In this document: in pieces, positions 23,500-33,700 of the stretch | How positions within the stretch are numbered: position 1 is the first letter of the stretch | Layout: the number at the start of each line of letters is the position of its first letter | DNA from: Geosiphon pyriformis | Lineage: Eukaryota; Glomeromycota; Glomeromycetes; Archaeosporales; Geosiphonaceae | Reading direction: 5' to 3' | Assembly: GCA_016748015.1 (NCBI GenBank) | Contig: JAAOMT010000657.1 | Span: forward strand, 339,762-403,761 | Length of the DNA stretch: 64,000 bases | Translations under genes and position numbers: made by a program | The notes under the pieces: model-generated | Told to the model about the DNA's origin: nothing | Seen by the model: only the letters and a program-made list of their open reading frames with translations | The model's database searches: none

Positions 23500-25200
23500 A
23501 TTCAAATGGGTGTTGGTTTTGTATTCTAATCTTGCCTTATTCTTGAGAGACAATCAACGTTGATATGAAGTTTTCTTGGTTTGTGGTGTACAATATATTG
23601 GTAGTTGGCTAAAAATTCTGTCCATCAGGTTTGTTTTGCATTCAGCTGAGTGTTTTTGTTCTAAAGCCATTTGAGTCCAATATTATCAGTAATAATATCG
23701 AATTTTTTGGGTCTGAGGTAAAGATTGAAGTAATGTAGGGCCCAGATTACTGTTGCAGTTTCTAATTCTGTTGCAGGTTAGTTTTTTTTGGCTGGTTTCA
23801 ATGTTCTGCTAGCATAAGCAATTACTTACTTATTTCCATTGTTATCTAACTGTGATAGGATGGCACCAAAGGTGGTATAAGAGGCATCTGTTGCTAACCA
23901 GAATTGGTTGCTGAAATCTGGGTAGGCGAGAATTGAAGCTGTTGTTAGTTTTTCTTTAAAGATTTTAAATGTGTTTTGGTGTTCAGTAGTCCATTTGTAT
24001 TCGATGTTTTTTGTGGTAAACTGGTTGAAAGATTTTGCGATTTCTGAGAATTCTTTGATAAACTTTTGATAGTAGAAGGCTAACCTTATGAATCCTCTTA
24101 GTTCTGTAGTGTTTTGAGAAGTTTTGAAGTTTTTGACAGTGTTGATTTTTTCAGGGTCCAGTTTGATTCTATTTTTATTAATAATGTGACCAAAAAAGAC
24201 CAAGCTTGTTTTTCCAAAGTAGCATTTTTCAATGTTGAGTTTCAGTTCTACTTTTTGTAATCGTTGAAAAACTTCTCACAGGTGTTTTAAGTGTAATTCG
24301 AATGATAGAAAATAAATATCAGTATTGTCAAGATAAATGACTAATAACTTTCAAAGGAGTTTTTTATACACAATATCCATTAATTTCTAAAATGTTGCTG
24401 GTGCATTGCATAATCCAAAAGACATTACATTGAATTCGTAGTTTTTTCCTTGGGTTGTGAAGGTTGTTTTAGAATGATCTTTGGGGTCCATGGCAACTTG
24501 CCAGTATTTGCTTTCTAGATCTAGTGTTGAAAAGTATTTGGCCTTTCCAAGAGCATCCAACATATCATTAATTCAGGGAAAAGGGTAAGCATCTTCAATG
24601 GTGACACTGTTGAGTTGTCAATAATCAACACAAAATTGTATCTTTCCATTTTTCTTTTTAACTAAAACCACAGGTGAGGCCCATGAACTCATTAATGGTT
24701 GGATAAGCCCATTGTTAAGCATCTGTTGTACGTTTTCACAGATAAATTGGTGGCTTTTTGGAGCAACTCAGTAGACTTGCTGTTGCCTTGGTTTGGCATC
24801 TCCTGTATAGATTTGGTGTTGGACCAAATCAGTTTTTCCTAAGTCATTGTTGTTTTCAGCAAAGATATTGGCAAATTCTGCAATTAGCTCTTTAAGCTGG
24901 CTCTGTTGTTGTGGTTCAAGTTGTCTTATGTTGATTCGAGATAGTTTTTCTATGACAACATGGTAGTTTTCAGAGCTGGGGTTTGGGTTGATTTTTGGTA
25001 GTAAATATCCAATAATTTCAGAGAAATTGGGGACTGTTTGGGGTAATTTTTGTTGAAAGATATTACTGTAAATAACTCCAATTTCTAAGTTATTTAATAA
25101 AACTATAAGGAAATTGTTGGGATTGTAAAAAGTAACTTGGATTTTCTTTGTTTCTTCTGGAATATAAATGTTTGGGATTGAGATATTATGTTTCAAGCAG
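23500..25200 (-). pseudogene. Ty3-1 reverse transcriptase and RNase H
   Basis: The pre-RT region (25196-24768) ends DAKPRQQQVY before an in-frame TGA that also occurs in Ty3-2 (33134-33136). RT landmarks follow on the minus strand: SSWASPVV, LDLESKYWQVAMD and MSFGLCNAPATF, with YLDN at 24324-24335 where YLDD is expected. RNase H (24203-23600) contains FWLATDASYTTFGAILSQ with its first catalytic Asp. The next stretch is broken by several stops. Enzymatic activity should be absent. Confidence 0.8.
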
Positions 25201-25362
25201 ATTTGTTTGTTGGACTCAAAAATTTGTTGTGTGGTTGTTGGCTTTTCACAAGTGTAAATTTCAGGGTGTTTTCCAAAGGGTGAAATAGTAATTGGTTGTG
25301 GAAGTCATAAAATCTGGTGAAATTCTTTCTGTTCGTTGAGGGCTATGTTTACTGGAACTGTG

Positions 25363-25760
25363 AATCGTCCAGTTGAACCAAAACCTTGGGTTCCTCTTTC
25401 ACTTTTTCCCAATAGTTCTCTTTGATTGACTAATTGTAAACCCAAAATGTTGATTAAGGGTAAATAAATGGCTTGGGCAATTTTCTCGGCATGTTTAATC
25501 TTAAATGGATTGTCAGTTTCATTTTGGAGTATTATTGTTATGTTACCAGTATATCCAGCATCAATTATTCCTCCTCTAATATTGATTCCTTTGCTTGCCA
25601 GAGAGAACTAGAAGGTGATTTGAACCATTGCTCCTGGTGGGATTTCGAGAGCAATTTTGAGGTTGATTTTTGTGAAAGATTTGGGTTTGAAAACAAAAGT
25701 ATCCTTGTCTGAATATCTTAGATCATATTCAGCATCAATTTTATGTGCTTTTTCGGGTTT
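25363..25760 (-). pseudogene. Ty3-1 dUTPase domain in the polyprotein
   Basis: All five motifs of trimeric dUTPase can be followed on the minus strand. Motif I reads IDAEYDLRY (about 25748-25713). Motif II reads TF*FSLASKG; a stop sits where an Arg or Trp precedes SSLA. Motif III, GGIIDAGYTGNI (about 25577-25544), is intact with its catalytic Asp and Tyr. Motif IV reads HAEKIAQAIYL. Motif V, RGTQGFGSTGRF (25397-25363), is the intact glycine-rich nucleotide lid. The domain hydrolyses dUTP to dUMP and keeps uracil out of nascent cDNA. It sits between protease and RT, continuous with the cysteine-rich module. Ty3-2 carries the same domain, so it was part of the founding element. Confidence 0.87.
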
Positions 25761-26570
25761 TATTCCTTGTCCATTGTTGTTGAAATATTTGAGTTGTAAG
25801 GCAGGCTGATTTTCGATGAGATAGATAGGTGTTGTTTCAATTTTTTCTGTTGCTTCAGGTTTTCCAAATTCAATTTCGTTTTCATCATTTTCACTGAACA
25901 GGGGAATGCTAAGAGCATAGCATTCAGGGTACCATTGCTTATCACAAGACATTATGCATTTTTTACACAATTTAATGTTTGCTTTAGCCGTTGGGCTTGA
26001 ACTTCTATGGTCAGGTAAGTATGATTGGCAATTTGGTAATATACTTCTATTTCATCTTTATAGTTGTATCCAGCGATTTCAAAAGTGTATGTAATGTATT
26101 CTGATTTTTTTATTTGATGAATATTTTTTTGAGTGGTTTCATTGATTAAAGCCATTGCTAGATCAAAAATCATTTTGGCATCATAAGGATAATGATACAG
26201 TTTGTTAAGGGCACTGTTGTAAGCAGCATCAAAAAGAGTTCTTCTTGTTACTTTTTTTGAGATTAAAAGGACATATTGGCATGTTTAATTGCAGATTCCT
26301 CCTCTGAATGCAACATCAATCCAGTCATATTCATTAGGTAATTGTTTTTCACAAGTCAAACAGAGCGTTCTGTCCCATTTTCCACTTCTTTTGACTAGAT
26401 GTCTCCATTATTCTCAGTGGCAGGATTTGCAATAGTAACAGGTATGGTTTCCGTATTCTTCCTCAGGTGAAATACAAGCTCTCATTGATGAGAGTTTCTT
26501 GTGGCAATCTTTGCATTTGAGTGGAATGTAAGAGTGTTGTTTTTGTGGTTCTGGTTTTGAATAGGGGATA
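25761..26570 (-). pseudogene. Ty3-1 cysteine-rich module between protease and dUTPase
   Basis: The minus strand shows repeated CxxC pairs: CKDCHKKLSS and CYYCKSCH (about 26515-26410), CLTC (near 26360), CDxTCQYA, and CVKNA...CKKCIMSCDKQWYPEC (near 25985-25915). Between the last pairs is a helical stretch (26173-25952) with YITYTFEIAGYNYKDE. The spacing suggests several zinc-ribbon-like units. The same ladder is present in Ty3-2 and partly in Ty3-4. I do not recognise a named family. It may bind nucleic acid or structure the precursor. Confidence 0.6.
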
Positions 26571-26770
26571 TTTCATCTGGGTGTCATTGGTTCTTTTGTT
26601 TCAAGAGAATTGTTTGTTAAAAAATACTGTTGTTCAGTTTCATCAGCCCAATTGGAGGTTGATTCAAGTGCCATAAATGTTTCAACTACAGGCTTTTCTT
26701 CTTTTTCTTCAAATTCGAAGACAGAGGCTTTCTTTGATCATTTGTTGAATGTACCACAAGTAGTGAGTAC

Positions 26771-27300
26771 TCAGGCATGTTGTCCTTGATAAGAGAGTTG
26801 TAATTCTTGGGTTTTCCAGTCTAATTTTGCATTGGCTTTTTGGAGCCAATTATTTCCGATAAGGGCTTGATACTGGGGCATGTTCATTACAAGAACTTTG
26901 ACTGAAATAGTGATTTCATCAAGAGTGAATGGAAAATTGTCAATTTTTCCTACTGGAGTTTTTTTCATGCCATTGGCAGTAACAATTACTGTTTGAACTG
27001 GTCAGTCGACATTTCTCTTTAACTGTTGCATTAACTGGTAGGTGATAATGCTTCCAGTAGATCCACTGTTTAGGATCAAGCAAATTGTCTTTCTTTCAAC
27101 TTCTGCTTCAGTGTATATAGCAGTAATTGCTTTTTGTTTATTGGCGGCTGCATTGCTAAGCAAGAATGGTGACTCATTTGCTTTGAACTCAAAAAAAAAT
27201 ATATTTGAAAGGTTGGCATTTTCAGCAATTCTGGCTGGTAGGATTGTGATAGGAGTATAAGAAGGATTTTGTTGTTGTGCTGCAGCTCTATCTTCCAAGA
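26771..27300 (-). pseudogene. Ty3-1 aspartic protease
   Basis: Minus strand: AAANKQKAITAIYTEAEVE, then ICLILNSGSTGSIITY (near 27090-27040), where the catalytic D-S-G has become N-S-G by one G-to-A change. LMQQLKRNVD follows, then GKIDNFPFTL, VLVMNMPQYQALIGNNWL and the closing KANAKLDW. The fold is a retropepsin that would cut the polyprotein. It lies directly after Gag's Gln/Asn/Tyr-rich tail. Confidence 0.8.
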
Positions 27301-27767
27301 GTGCAGTATGGTGAAAATCCTGTTCTTCAGGTATTGTAAGATAGTTAGGTTGAGTATGATAATAAGTGAGTCTTGGCTGAACTGGATTTTGGGGAACTAA
27401 TTGGTTATTTGGGTTGATTCTGTTGTTGTTTGTTGCGAATCAGTTTTGTGGTGCAAATTGGTTTTGTTGAACCAATCTTTGAGCAAGTACTTGGTAATGT
27501 TGAATGAGTTGTCAATATTGTTGTTGCATTGGCTGTGGAACAGGTTGATAGTAGTCAGTTTAATATTGTGGTCTTGGTGAATAGTAAGCTGGTGGTAGTG
27601 ATGGTTGGTAATAAGATTGTTGTGGCAAAGGGTAACATTGATTACTTCTGTTTTGTTGGTCTCATTGTAGCTTTCTGCAATCTCTTTTTCAGTGGCCAGA
27701 GATTTCACAGTAATGGCAATTCTGAAACTGGTTATTAGAAAATGATATGAAGTTGTTTTGATTCCAT
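27300..27767 (-). pseudogene. Ty3-1 Gag, C-terminal part with zinc knuckle
   Basis: Begins at the Ty3-2 insertion point. The knuckle at 27718-27677 reads CHYCEISGH-stop-KRDC, where TGA replaces the Trp after His. A Gln/Asn/Tyr/Pro-rich tail follows (27660-27320). The upstream half of Gag is at 37628-39064 on the far side of Ty3-2. Confidence 0.82.
27764..27767. repeat. Left target-site duplication of Ty3-2
   Basis: CCAT here pairs with CTGT at 37628-37631. Alignment with the uninterrupted gag of Ty3-2 indicates an original CCGT, with each copy changed at the CpG on a different strand. Confidence 0.72.
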
Positions 27768-27987
27768 TATTACCAGATGAAATTAGAGATATTATTTAGC
27801 ATGAAATTATCTTTATAATTCCTATCATATATTAACATATATTATCGTTTCAAATTATCACTTATTACATTAGCAAAAATGTCTGAAATTATCACTTAAT
27901 TAATAACCCAATTTGTATATAACACAAATATAACCTAATTGTGATGATCAATCATGCAATACACCGAACTATGTAACATTTAAAAAG

Positions 27988-28097
27988 TTTGCCGAAATTT
28001 GTAGAAATTTGCTGAAATAATTGATAGTTCACCGAAATATCTAATAGTTTACAGAAATAACTTGTAGTTCACTAAAATATATCTCTAATTCAGTGAA
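27988..28097 (+). promoter_or_regulatory. U3 array of six phased TTCGCCGAA-like dyads
   Basis: Nine-base motifs begin at 27988, 28008, 28028, 28048, 28068 and 28089 (e.g. TTTGCCGAA, TTCACCGAA, TTCAGTGAA). The least mutated copies, TTCGGCGAA at 49599 and 49619, are dyads about a central base. The array lies 50-160 bp upstream of the TATA box and is found in every LTR-1 copy. It is probably a transcription-factor or silencing-factor array. Confidence 0.65.
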
Positions 28098-28149
28098 ATT
28101 AAAGAAAATAGCAAAGTTCAGGTTCATAGAATAGTGTTATGACAAGTTG

Positions 28150-28157
28150 TATAAAAG
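28150..28157 (+). promoter_or_regulatory. TATA box of Ty3-2 5' LTR
   Basis: TATAAAAG within 'gttgtataaaagaagagcttc', conserved in the LTR-1 copies and correctly placed for transcription to start in the middle of the LTR. Confidence 0.7.
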
Positions 28158-28751
28158 AAGAGCTTCTCTCTTTAAGAAAATGTATTTTACTTTAGATTTA
28201 ACAATTAGAATCATTCTTTATACACAAAAACAAAATAAACATCAAATAATTTGAAAAGCCAAATTCTTTAAATTATTGCACTTGGAAAATTCTCAAAACC
28301 CAACTAACATTTTGAAATTGATTAGCTACTAATTTCAATAAACTGTTAGTGACTTCAGGCCTGGATCGAAAACAATTTCCTTGACAGAATTCAATTTTCT
28401 TTTACATTTTTTTTATTTTTATTTTATTTTCTTATCATAATCATTAGGGTAATCTACAGACAAAATTTCTGTAGAAGAGTTGACTTTCACAGCAAAGTAA
28501 CTACACATTTTTAGTAAGCTTCCAGACGAGCAATTCCTGGGAAAGAGTTGATGTTTACTACAATGTAACTACACAAGTAACTGGCACAGAATTGGCCATT
28601 CCACTTATAAGCCCAGCAGTTCAAATTATAGGAGATAATTTGAAGATAAATTCAGTTACTGGAGGTTTAACCACATCCAGAAAACGTGAATTCACAGCAA
28701 AAAGACATCAACAACATTTAGAAAAAGAGACCAAAAACCTCCGGTAACATT

Positions 28752-28763
28752 TGGTGCTCTTCC
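28752..28763 (+). other. Primer-binding site of Ty3-2
   Basis: TGGTGCTCTTCC begins two bases after the LTR and has the TGG expected opposite a tRNA 3' CCA. The Ty3-1 counterpart (39051-39062, minus) reads TGATGCTCTCC, with the third base changed. Confidence 0.75.
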
Positions 28764-28798
28764 ACAGAAATAACACAGTGACAACAACTTCAAAAGTG

Positions 28799-30600
28799 AT
28801 GACTCAAACAGATTCAAAAACTCTAGAGTATTATCAGTCAATCTACATCTACTGCAAGCAGAGATTTGACATCCCAGACGGAATTGAAACATTCAAGAAA
28901 ACACTTTACTAGTACATTGAAAATTGCATCAACAATTATCTTCTTGGAGACTACAATATTTCAGAAGTTAGACACAACTTATATGAAAGCTTAGTACATC
29001 ACTCTCATCTAAACACTCAGGATTTTAACAGTCAAACACTTGAAACATATTTCCAAGAACTCAACTTCAATATCATTCAGTATTGTGAAGAAAATTACCC
29101 AGTAGAACAGAAATTTTCTCTTAGTTTTGAATTGGAAACAGAAGAAAGAAAAAGAAAAAGGAAACAAAAACTCAGAACTACTCTCAATACACCTAAAACC
29201 ACTGCCAAACATTTACAAACTCCAGAACCAGGAACCAGCTTTAAATTACCACTCTCAATCACACTATTTCCAGCTTTACTTGCTTAACCACAAACACCAA
29301 GCTCACTACTTATTTGGTTTTTAAGAATAGATGATTTTCAGTCACCCAAAAGCCCTATTCAACAACAGGAACCAATATTAACCAGCACAAACTTTATTGA
29401 CTACTTAGCAGAAAATCAAAGTAAAAAGACCGAATCAGAACAAGAAACAGAAGACTCAGAAAATGAAGAAGAAATGGCCTCCACTTATATTGCAAAAATC
29501 CCTGACTTTTCAGGAGAGGACATCAAAACCAGTTCTCAAGAATGGTTTGACCAAGTCACTAAAGTAGAAGATACAAATGGTTGGAATGCTGTCAGAATGT
29601 TAAGAACTATTCCCTACTTTCTCAAAGGAACAGCAGGAGAATAGTTTGAAAACTTGGCTGCTCCATTCAATGATTGGGATGCTTTCAAAGCAGCCTTCTT
29701 TGAACAGTTCACTGACAATAATATCTTCATCACCCTTCAAAATCAGTTTCGCAATATCAAACAAGAATCCTCCAAATCTGTTATGACTTATCTTGGGAAG
29801 TTTAACAAACTTCTCAGAAGGATTCATCAACTTGAAACCAATGATTATTACTCAAACGCTCAAATTTTGGATCAATTTATTGCTAGTCTAAAGGATAAAC
29901 TGATTAAAAAGGTTTGCCCACATGCCCCAGAAGATTTAAACTCTGCCATACAGCATGCAAAAAAATATGAAATGGTCATAGAAGAGACCAATTGCACAAA
30001 ACTTGTAAATTTGGCAATTGGAGAAACCAGCTCAGCAGCTAAGGAGAAAATTGACCAACTTACAAAGAAGGTTGAAAATTATTTCACCAACCAACAATAA
30101 CAGCAACCCCAAAGATATCAACCACCCCAAAAACGAAATCAAAATAACTTTGCACCACTTTCTAATAACCAGTCTCAGAATTGTCATTACTGTAGAATTC
30201 CTGGCCACTGAAAAAAAGATTGCAGAAAGCTACAATGAAACCAACAAAATAGGAGTAATCAACATTACTCTCCACCACAGCAATCTTATTATCAACCACC
30301 ACCACTAGCTTACTATCCACCAAGACTCCAATACCAAAGTAACTATTATCAGCCTGCTCCACAGCCAATTCAACAGCAATACCAACAACCACCCACACAA
30401 CATTATCAAGTGTTTGCTCAAAGATTGATTCCACAAAATCAGTTCACATCACAAAACCAATACCAAGTAAACAACAATAGAATCAATTCAAACAACCAAT
30501 TGGTTCCCCGAAATTTAGTTCAACCAAGACCCAACCACTATCATACTCAATCTAGTTATCTTACAATACCAGAAGAACAGGATTTTTGCCATATTGCACT
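28799..30600 (+). pseudogene. Ty3-2 Gag
   Basis: In-frame ATG at 28799 (the frame is also open back into the LTR up to TAA at the LTR edge). Order: N-terminal helical segment with LEYYQSIYIYCKQRF, a basic stretch, an acidic linker, then the retrotransposon Gag domain (29474-30090) with IAKIPDFSGED, GWNAVRMLRTIPYFLKGTAGE and FNDWDAFKAAFFEQFTD. The zinc knuckle is at 30182-30223, CHYCRIPGH-stop-KKDC. A Gln/Tyr/Pro tail follows. Stops: TAG at 28910 and 29642 (Trp position), TAA at 30098, TGA at 30209. Gag would form the particle that packages the RNA. Confidence 0.85.
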
Positions 30601-30639
30601 CCCAGAAGGTAGAGCTGTAGCACAACAACAAAACTCTTC

Positions 30640-31115
30640 CTATACTCTTACCACAATTCCACCAGCCAGAATTGCTGAAAACACCAACCTTTCAGATATA
30701 TTCCCTTTCGAATTTGAAGCAAATAAATCACTATTCTTGCTTAGCAATGCAACAGCTAACGAGCAAAAAGCCATCACTGCAATGTATACAGAAGCTGAAG
30801 TAGAAGAAAAGCCAATTCGCTTGATCTTAGACAGTGGATCCACCAGAAGCATTATTACATATCAATTGATGCAGCAGCTAAAGAGAAACATTGACCACCC
30901 AGCTCAGACAATCATTGTTACTGTTAATGACATAAAAAAGACTCCAGTAGGAGAAATTGACAACTTCCCATTCACAATTGACAGAATCATTATTCTAGTC
31001 AAAGTTCTGATCATGAATGCTTCCCAATACCAAGCTCTTGTTGGAAATGATTGGCTTTAAAAAGCCAATGCTAATTTGAATTGGGAGACACAAGAGTTAA
31101 CAATTTCCTACCAAG
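30640..31115 (+). pseudogene. Ty3-2 aspartic protease
   Basis: RLILDSGSTRSIITY has an intact catalytic D-S-G at 30830-30838. LMQQLKRNID, GEIDNFPFTI and YQALVGNDWL follow, and a TAA at 31058 interrupts the C-terminal strand. The flanking Gag tail and cysteine-rich module are in the same frame, so the protease would be released from a single fused precursor. It is better preserved than its Ty3-1 twin. Confidence 0.84.
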
Positions 31116-31339
31116 GACAACATGCCCAGGTATCTGCCACTTGTGGTACATTCAACAAATGCTCCAAAAAAGCCCCAGCTTTTGAATTCGAACTGAAAAA
31201 AGAAAAGCCCATTATTGAAACATTTATGGCACTTGGATCAACCTCCAATTGGGCTAATAAAACTGAACAACAGTACTTTTCAACAAATAATTCTCTTGAA
31301 ACAAAAGAACCAGTGACAACCGGATGGAATGTCCCCTAT

Positions 31340-32010
31340 TCAAAACCAGAACCACGAAAACAATGCCCTTACATTTCACTCAAATGCAAAGATTGCCACA
31401 AGAAACTTTCATCAATGGAAGCCTGCATTTCACCTGAAGAAGAATATGAAAATCATACTTGTTATTACTGCAAGGCTTGCCACAGAGAATGATGGGGCCA
31501 TCTAATAAAAAGAAGCGGAAAATGGAACAACACCCCTTGTTTGACTTGTGGAGATATACTACTAGAAGAATGCAATTGGATTAATGTAGCAATGAGAGGA
31601 AGAGTCTGCGATCAGACCTGCCAATATGCTTTATCAATTTCAGAAAAAGTAAAAAGAGGAACATCTTTTAATGCAACATACAACAGTGCTTTCAACAAAC
31701 TTTATCATTACCCCCATGATGCTGAGATGATTTTTGATCTAGCAATAGCATTAATTAATGGAGCTACCAAAGAAGATGTCCATCAAATGAAGAAAGCAGA
31801 ATATATTGAATACACCATAGAATTAGCTGGATTTGATTACGAAGATGAAGTAGAAGTCTACCACCAAATTGCAAGTCATACCTACCCAACTCAGGAAGCT
31901 CAAATTCAATAATTGAAGCAAATGAACATTAGGCTATGTGAAAAATACATTATGCCTTGTAATAAACAATAGTGTTCTGAATGCTATGCTCTTAGCATTC
32001 CTCTGTCCAG
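31340..32010 (+). pseudogene. Ty3-2 cysteine-rich module
   Basis: Begins QCPYISLKCKDCHKK (31360 on), then CYYCKACH (about 31458-31481), CLTCGDILLEECNW (about 31536-31578), CDQTCQYALS (about 31608-31638), then a helical part with HYPHDAEMIFDLAIALING and EYTIELAGFDYEDE (31700-31860), and finally CEKYIMPCNKQ-stop-CSECYAL (31939-31992). Five or six Cys pairs suggest more than one zinc-binding unit. Two TGA or TAG codons break it (31490, 31970). Conservation in two copies and partly in the Ty3-4 relic says it belongs to the element. The function is unknown. Confidence 0.62.
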
Positions 32011-32089
32011 TGAAAATGATGAAAACAAAATTGAATTTGGAAAACCTAAAGCAACAGAAGAAATTAAAACAACACCCATCTATCTTATT

Positions 32090-32560
32090 GAAAATCAGCC
32101 TGCCTTACAACTCAAATACTTCAACAACAACGGACAAGGAATAAAACCCGAAAAAGCACATAACATTGATGCTGAATATGACCTAAGATATCCGGACAAG
32201 GATACTCTTGTTCTCAAATCTAAATCTCTTACAAAAATCAACCTCAAAATTGCCCTCGAAATCCCAATAGGAGCAATGGTTCAAATTGCCTCCTGGTCCT
32301 CTCTGGCAAGCAAAAGAATCAATGTCAGAGGAGAAATAATCGATACTGGATATACTGGTGACATAACAGTAATATTTCAAAATGAAACCAATAAATCTTT
32401 TAAGATCAAACATGCTGAAAAAATTGTTCAAGCTATTTACCTACTTCTAATCAACATTTCAGGTTTGCAACTAATCAATCAAAGAGAACAATTAGGAAAA
32501 AGTGATAGAGGAACCAATGGTTTTGGTTCAACTAGACAATTCACAGTTTCAGTAAACATC
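32090..32560 (+). pseudogene. Ty3-2 dUTPase domain in the polyprotein
   Basis: Motif I AHNIDAEYDLRY (32156-32191), motif II QIASWSSLAS (32282-32311; Arg of the usual S-R-S replaced by Trp), motif III RGEIIDTGYTGD (32327-32362; catalytic Asp and Tyr kept), motif IV HAEKIVQAIY (32411-32440) and motif V RGTNGFGSTRQF (32507-32542; one Gly changed to Arg). Order and spacing match the homotrimeric dUTPase fold of roughly 130 residues. The stretch is open and in frame with Gag and protease. Known retroviral dUTPases sit between nucleocapsid and protease or between RNase H and integrase; here the domain sits between protease and RT. Confidence 0.9.
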
Positions 32561-32944
32561 ACTCTTAATAAACAAAGTGAATCTCACCAGATTCTACAAC
32601 TTCCACAACCAATTACTATTTCACTCTTTGGAGAACACTCTGAAATTTATACTTGTAAAAAGCCAATGACCACACAACAAATTTTTGAGTCTAATGAATG
32701 AATCTGCTTGGAACATAATATCTCAATCCCAAATATTTACATCCCAGAAAGAACAAAGAAAGTCTGAGTTACTTTTTACAATCCCAATAATTACTCCATA
32801 GTTTTATTAAATAACTTAGAAATTAGAGTTATTTACAGTAATATCTTTCAACAAGAATTACTCCAAACAGTTCCCAATTTCTCTGAAATTATTGGACATT
32901 CACTACTAAAAATCAACTCAAACCACAGCTCTGAAAACTACCAT

Positions 32945-33700
32945 GTTGTCATGGAAAAATTATCTCGAATCAACATGGAACAACTTGAATCACAACAACA
33001 AAACCAGCTCAAAGAGCTAATTGCAGAATTTGCTGATATTTTTGCCGAAAACAACAATAACTTAGGAAGAACCAATTTGGTTCAACACCAAATCTATACA
33101 GGAGATGCCAAACCAAGGCAACAACAAGCCTATTGAGTTGCTCCAGAAAGCCACCAATTTATCCAAAAAAAAGTACAACGGATGCTTAACAATAGGCTTA
33201 TTCAATCATCAATGAGTTCATGGGTCTTACCTGTGGTCCTAGTTAAAAAAAAATTGGAAAAATATGATTTTATGTTGATTATCGACAACTCAACAGCATC
33301 ATCATTGGAGATGTTTACCCTCTTCTCTGAATTGATGACATGTTGGATGCCCTTGGAAAGTCCAAATACTTTTCAACATTAGATTTAAAGAGTGGATACT
33401 GGCAAGTTGCCATGGATCTCAAAGATTGCCCCAAAACAGCATTCACCACTCAAGAAAAAAATTATAAGTTCAACATAATGCCTTTTGGATTATGCAATGC
33501 ACCAGCAACATTCCAAAGACTCATGGATGTTGTTTATAAAGGCCTTCTTTGGAAATCAGTAGTTGTCTATCTTAATGATACTGATGTTTATTCACCATTT
33601 TTTAAATTATACTTAACACACCTGCGAAAAGTTTTTCAATGATTATGAAAAGCAGGACTGAAACTGAACATCGAAAAATGCTACTTCGGAAAAACGAATT
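32945..33700 (+). pseudogene. Ty3-2 reverse transcriptase
   Basis: Starts with LSRINMEQLESQQQ and DAKPRQQQAY, then TGA at 33134. MLNNRLIQSSMSSW, a one-base shift near 33265-33270, then YFSTLDLKSGYWQVAMD, MPFGLCNAPATFQRLMD and VVVYLNDTDV follow. The catalytic YLDD has become YLND (33568-33579) by G-to-A. The frame returns to that of gag before 35090. Inactive as it stands. Confidence 0.84.

Larger units (their letters stand above)
27768..28749 (+). mobile_element. Ty3-2 5' LTR
   Basis: 982 bp. U3 carries six dyad motifs at 20-bp spacing (27988-28097), a TATA box (28150-28157) and an R/U5 region with an open frame (about 28520-28743) that is in phase with gag. It ends CCGGTAACA at 28749. Confidence 0.93.

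Noticed and set aside
25473-25712. Open frames antisense to the dUTPase in both Ty3 copies (also 32183-32431)
   Set aside because: They recur because the sense domain is conserved; the sense strand carries the five motifs in frame with the polyprotein.
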